Source: Planctomycetota bacterium
GTDB lineage: Bacteria > Planctomycetota > Phycisphaerae > Sedimentisphaerales > Anaerobacaceae
DNA: 6,201 bases
Direction: 5' to 3'
Assembly: GCA_013202635.1 (NCBI GenBank)
Contig: JABMRO010000729.1
Span: 1-6,201, forward strand
Shown piece after piece: positions 5,381 to 6,201 of the stretch. Made by a program: the position numbers and the translations under genes. Numbering within the stretch: position 1 is the first letter of the stretch; every line of letters begins with the position of its first letter. Below the pieces are notes generated by a model. That model ran no database searches. It saw only the letters and a program-made list of their open reading frames with translations, and was not told where the DNA came from.

Positions 5381-5740
5381 ATGAACGCAGATGATTTAAA
5401 GGACAGAATAAAGGATTTTGCGCACCGCTGTGTAAAATTGGCCTTGGCTTTGCCTAAAACAGTTTTGGGTAATCACATTAAAGGCCAACTAATAAGGTGT
5501 TCAACTTCGGCAGCAGCAAATTACAGGGCTGCTTGTATCGCACAATCAAAGCCAAATTTTATTTCAAAATTAAGCATTGTGATAGAAGAAACCGATGAGA
5601 CATGTTTCTGGATGCAGTTCATCATTGATGAGAAATTATTAAAAGAGCAACGAGTATGCCCGTTATTACAGGAAGGCAGGGAATTGACTTCGATATTTGC
5701 ATCTTCGAGAAAAACCGCACGTGGACTTAAACAAGAGTAA
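5381..5740 (+). CDS. Four-helix-bundle protein of the S23 / 23S rRNA intervening-sequence family
   Basis: The 119-residue protein matches the small S23-like four-helix-bundle family. Members were first known from intervening sequences in bacterial 23S rRNA genes, occur widely as stand-alone genes, and are structurally related to the Avd protein of diversity-generating retroelements. Family features are F13 and R16 in helix 1 with the LALALP turn (20-25), the diagnostic Q36-L-I-R39-x-S41-x-S-A-A-A-N47-Y-R-A-A stretch, K57-x-x-F60-x-x-K63-L, and E69-E-T-D-E-T-C-F-W77 in helix 3. Biochemical function is unknown; binding of nucleic acid or a partner protein through a basic surface is suggested for relatives. 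There is no good ribosome-binding site: the ATG directly follows the heptad array. It sits between the SRP RNA and dnaX, which are often neighbours, and is bracketed by inverted repeats, so insertion as a small cassette is plausible. Confidence 0.85.
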   Translation: MNADDLKDRIKDFAHRCVKLALALPKTVLGNHIKGQLIRCSTSAAANYRAACIAQSKPNFISKLSIVIEETDETCFWMQFIIDEKLLKEQRVCPLLQEGRELTSIFASSRKTARGLKQE

Positions 5741-5754
5741 AATTAGTAGCTTAA

Positions 5755-5776
5755 AATAATCAATAATCATTAATCG
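5755..5776 (+). repeat. AT-rich heptad repeat, copy B, downstream of the four-helix-bundle gene
   Basis: Three tandem 7-bp units (AATAATC, AATAATC, ATTAATC) begin 14 bases after the four-helix-bundle stop. Bases 5755-5765 are the exact reverse complement of 5344-5354 in front of the same gene, giving an 11-bp terminal inverted repeat. The whole segment matches 231-252 in inverted orientation at 20 of 22 positions. It ends nine bases before the dnaX start codon and so forms most of the visible dnaX leader. Confidence 0.65.
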
Positions 5777-5785
5777 TTTTTTAAG

Positions 5786-6201
5786 ATGGCTTATACAGTT
5801 CTTGCAAGAAAATACAGGTCGCAAACGTTTGACGATGTTGTCGGTCAGGATCCTGTCGCTCAAACGCTGAAGAATGCTATAAAGACCGACAGGGTAGCCC
5901 ACGCTTATCTTTTTACCGGTACTCGCGGCGTCGGTAAGACGACTATGGCCCGCATCCTGGCAAAAGCACTTAATTGTCTTGCCGTCGATAAACCTACCAC
6001 AAAGCCGTGCTGTAAGTGCGATAGCTGTACCGCGGTAAATATCGGCGAAGATATTGACGTCATCGAGATAGACGGTGCATCGAACAACAGGGTCGATGAA
6101 ATTCGAGAGCTTCGTGAGAATGCCATCTACCGGCCTGCGCGTTCGAGATTTAAGATTTACATTATCGACGAAGTCCACATGCTCACTACTTCGGCTTTTA
6201 A
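5786..6201 (+). CDS. dnaX: DNA polymerase III subunits gamma/tau, N-terminal part (truncated by window edge)
   Basis: The first 138 codons are present, open to the right edge. DnaX is the AAA+ motor of the clamp loader, which opens the beta sliding clamp and loads it on primed DNA; tau also links polymerase cores to the helicase. The opening V5-L-A-R8-K-Y-R11 and F15-D-D-V-V-G20-Q are typical. Walker A is G45-T-R-G-V-G-K51-T52 and Walker B is I126-I-D128-E129-V-H131-M. The zinc module has C64, C75, C78 and C81 as likely ligands, with the first spacing longer than in E. coli and an additional C76. The conserved D96-G-A-S-N-N and V103-D-E-I-R are intact. ATG at 5786 fits the family N-terminus, although no Shine-Dalgarno is present; a T6 run (5777-5782) and repeat copy B precede it. 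It is about 450 bases from the SRP RNA, separated by the four-helix-bundle gene. Confidence 0.97.
   Translation, partial: MAYTVLARKYRSQTFDDVVGQDPVAQTLKNAIKTDRVAHAYLFTGTRGVGKTTMARILAKALNCLAVDKPTTKPCCKCDSCTAVNIGEDIDVIEIDGASNNRVDEIRELRENAIYRPARSRFKIYIIDEVHMLTTSAF

Noticed and set aside
5345..5776. Heptad arrays as a CRISPR array or diversity-generating retroelement
   Set aside because: Units are 7 bp without unique spacers, and there is no cas gene, reverse transcriptase, template repeat or variable repeat; the only link is the distant structural kinship of the four-helix-bundle protein to Avd.
5666..6178. 170-codon open frame on the minus strand opposite dnaX
   Set aside because: The plus strand encodes an unmistakable DnaX N-terminus with intact Walker A, zinc module and Walker B; the opposite frame shows no recognisable motif.

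Overview
The window is ordinary bacterial chromosome with intermediate base composition and mostly single genes or short operons. Well-recognised genes are a flavin-reductase-like protein (minus strand, 316-819), proC (1730-2539), an ABC-2 exporter pair (2579-4755), a small 4Fe-4S ferredoxin (minus, 4872-5054), the small bacterial SRP RNA (about 5236-5338), an S23-type four-helix-bundle protein (5381-5740), and the start of dnaX (5786, running off the right edge). A membrane-anchored protein of unknown function lies at 975-1655. The host is probably an anaerobic or facultative environmental bacterium with an Alu-less SRP RNA. The coding style and the four-helix-bundle gene would fit Planctomycetota or a similar sediment lineage, but no marker here fixes the taxon.

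Layout. Bases 1-315 hold no gene I can support, but carry an AT-rich heptad-like repeat (231-252) and a perfect 8-bp hairpin (258-277). The flavin-reductase-like gene and the unknown membrane protein are divergent across a 155-base spacer that carries a plausible promoter for the former. proC follows, then the ABC ATPase and its permease, which overlap by one base and are clearly co-translated. The permease converges on the ferredoxin gene. The ferredoxin has a good promoter with a perfect TTGACA, divergent from the SRP RNA.

The right end has the most to examine. SRP RNA next to dnaX is a known arrangement (for example scr-dnaX in Bacillus subtilis). Here a four-helix-bundle gene sits between the two. 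It is preceded by five back-to-back 7-bp units of the form ATTGNNN that run right up to its start codon, and followed by a 7-bp-unit array in opposite orientation. An 11-bp perfect inverted repeat thus brackets the gene. The downstream array matches, 20 of 22 bases and inverted, the repeat at 231-252 about 5.5 kb away. This suggests a dispersed heptad repeat associated with the four-helix-bundle gene, possibly a small mobile cassette. That is inference from the pattern; I see no transposase, CRISPR array, defence system or large novel locus.
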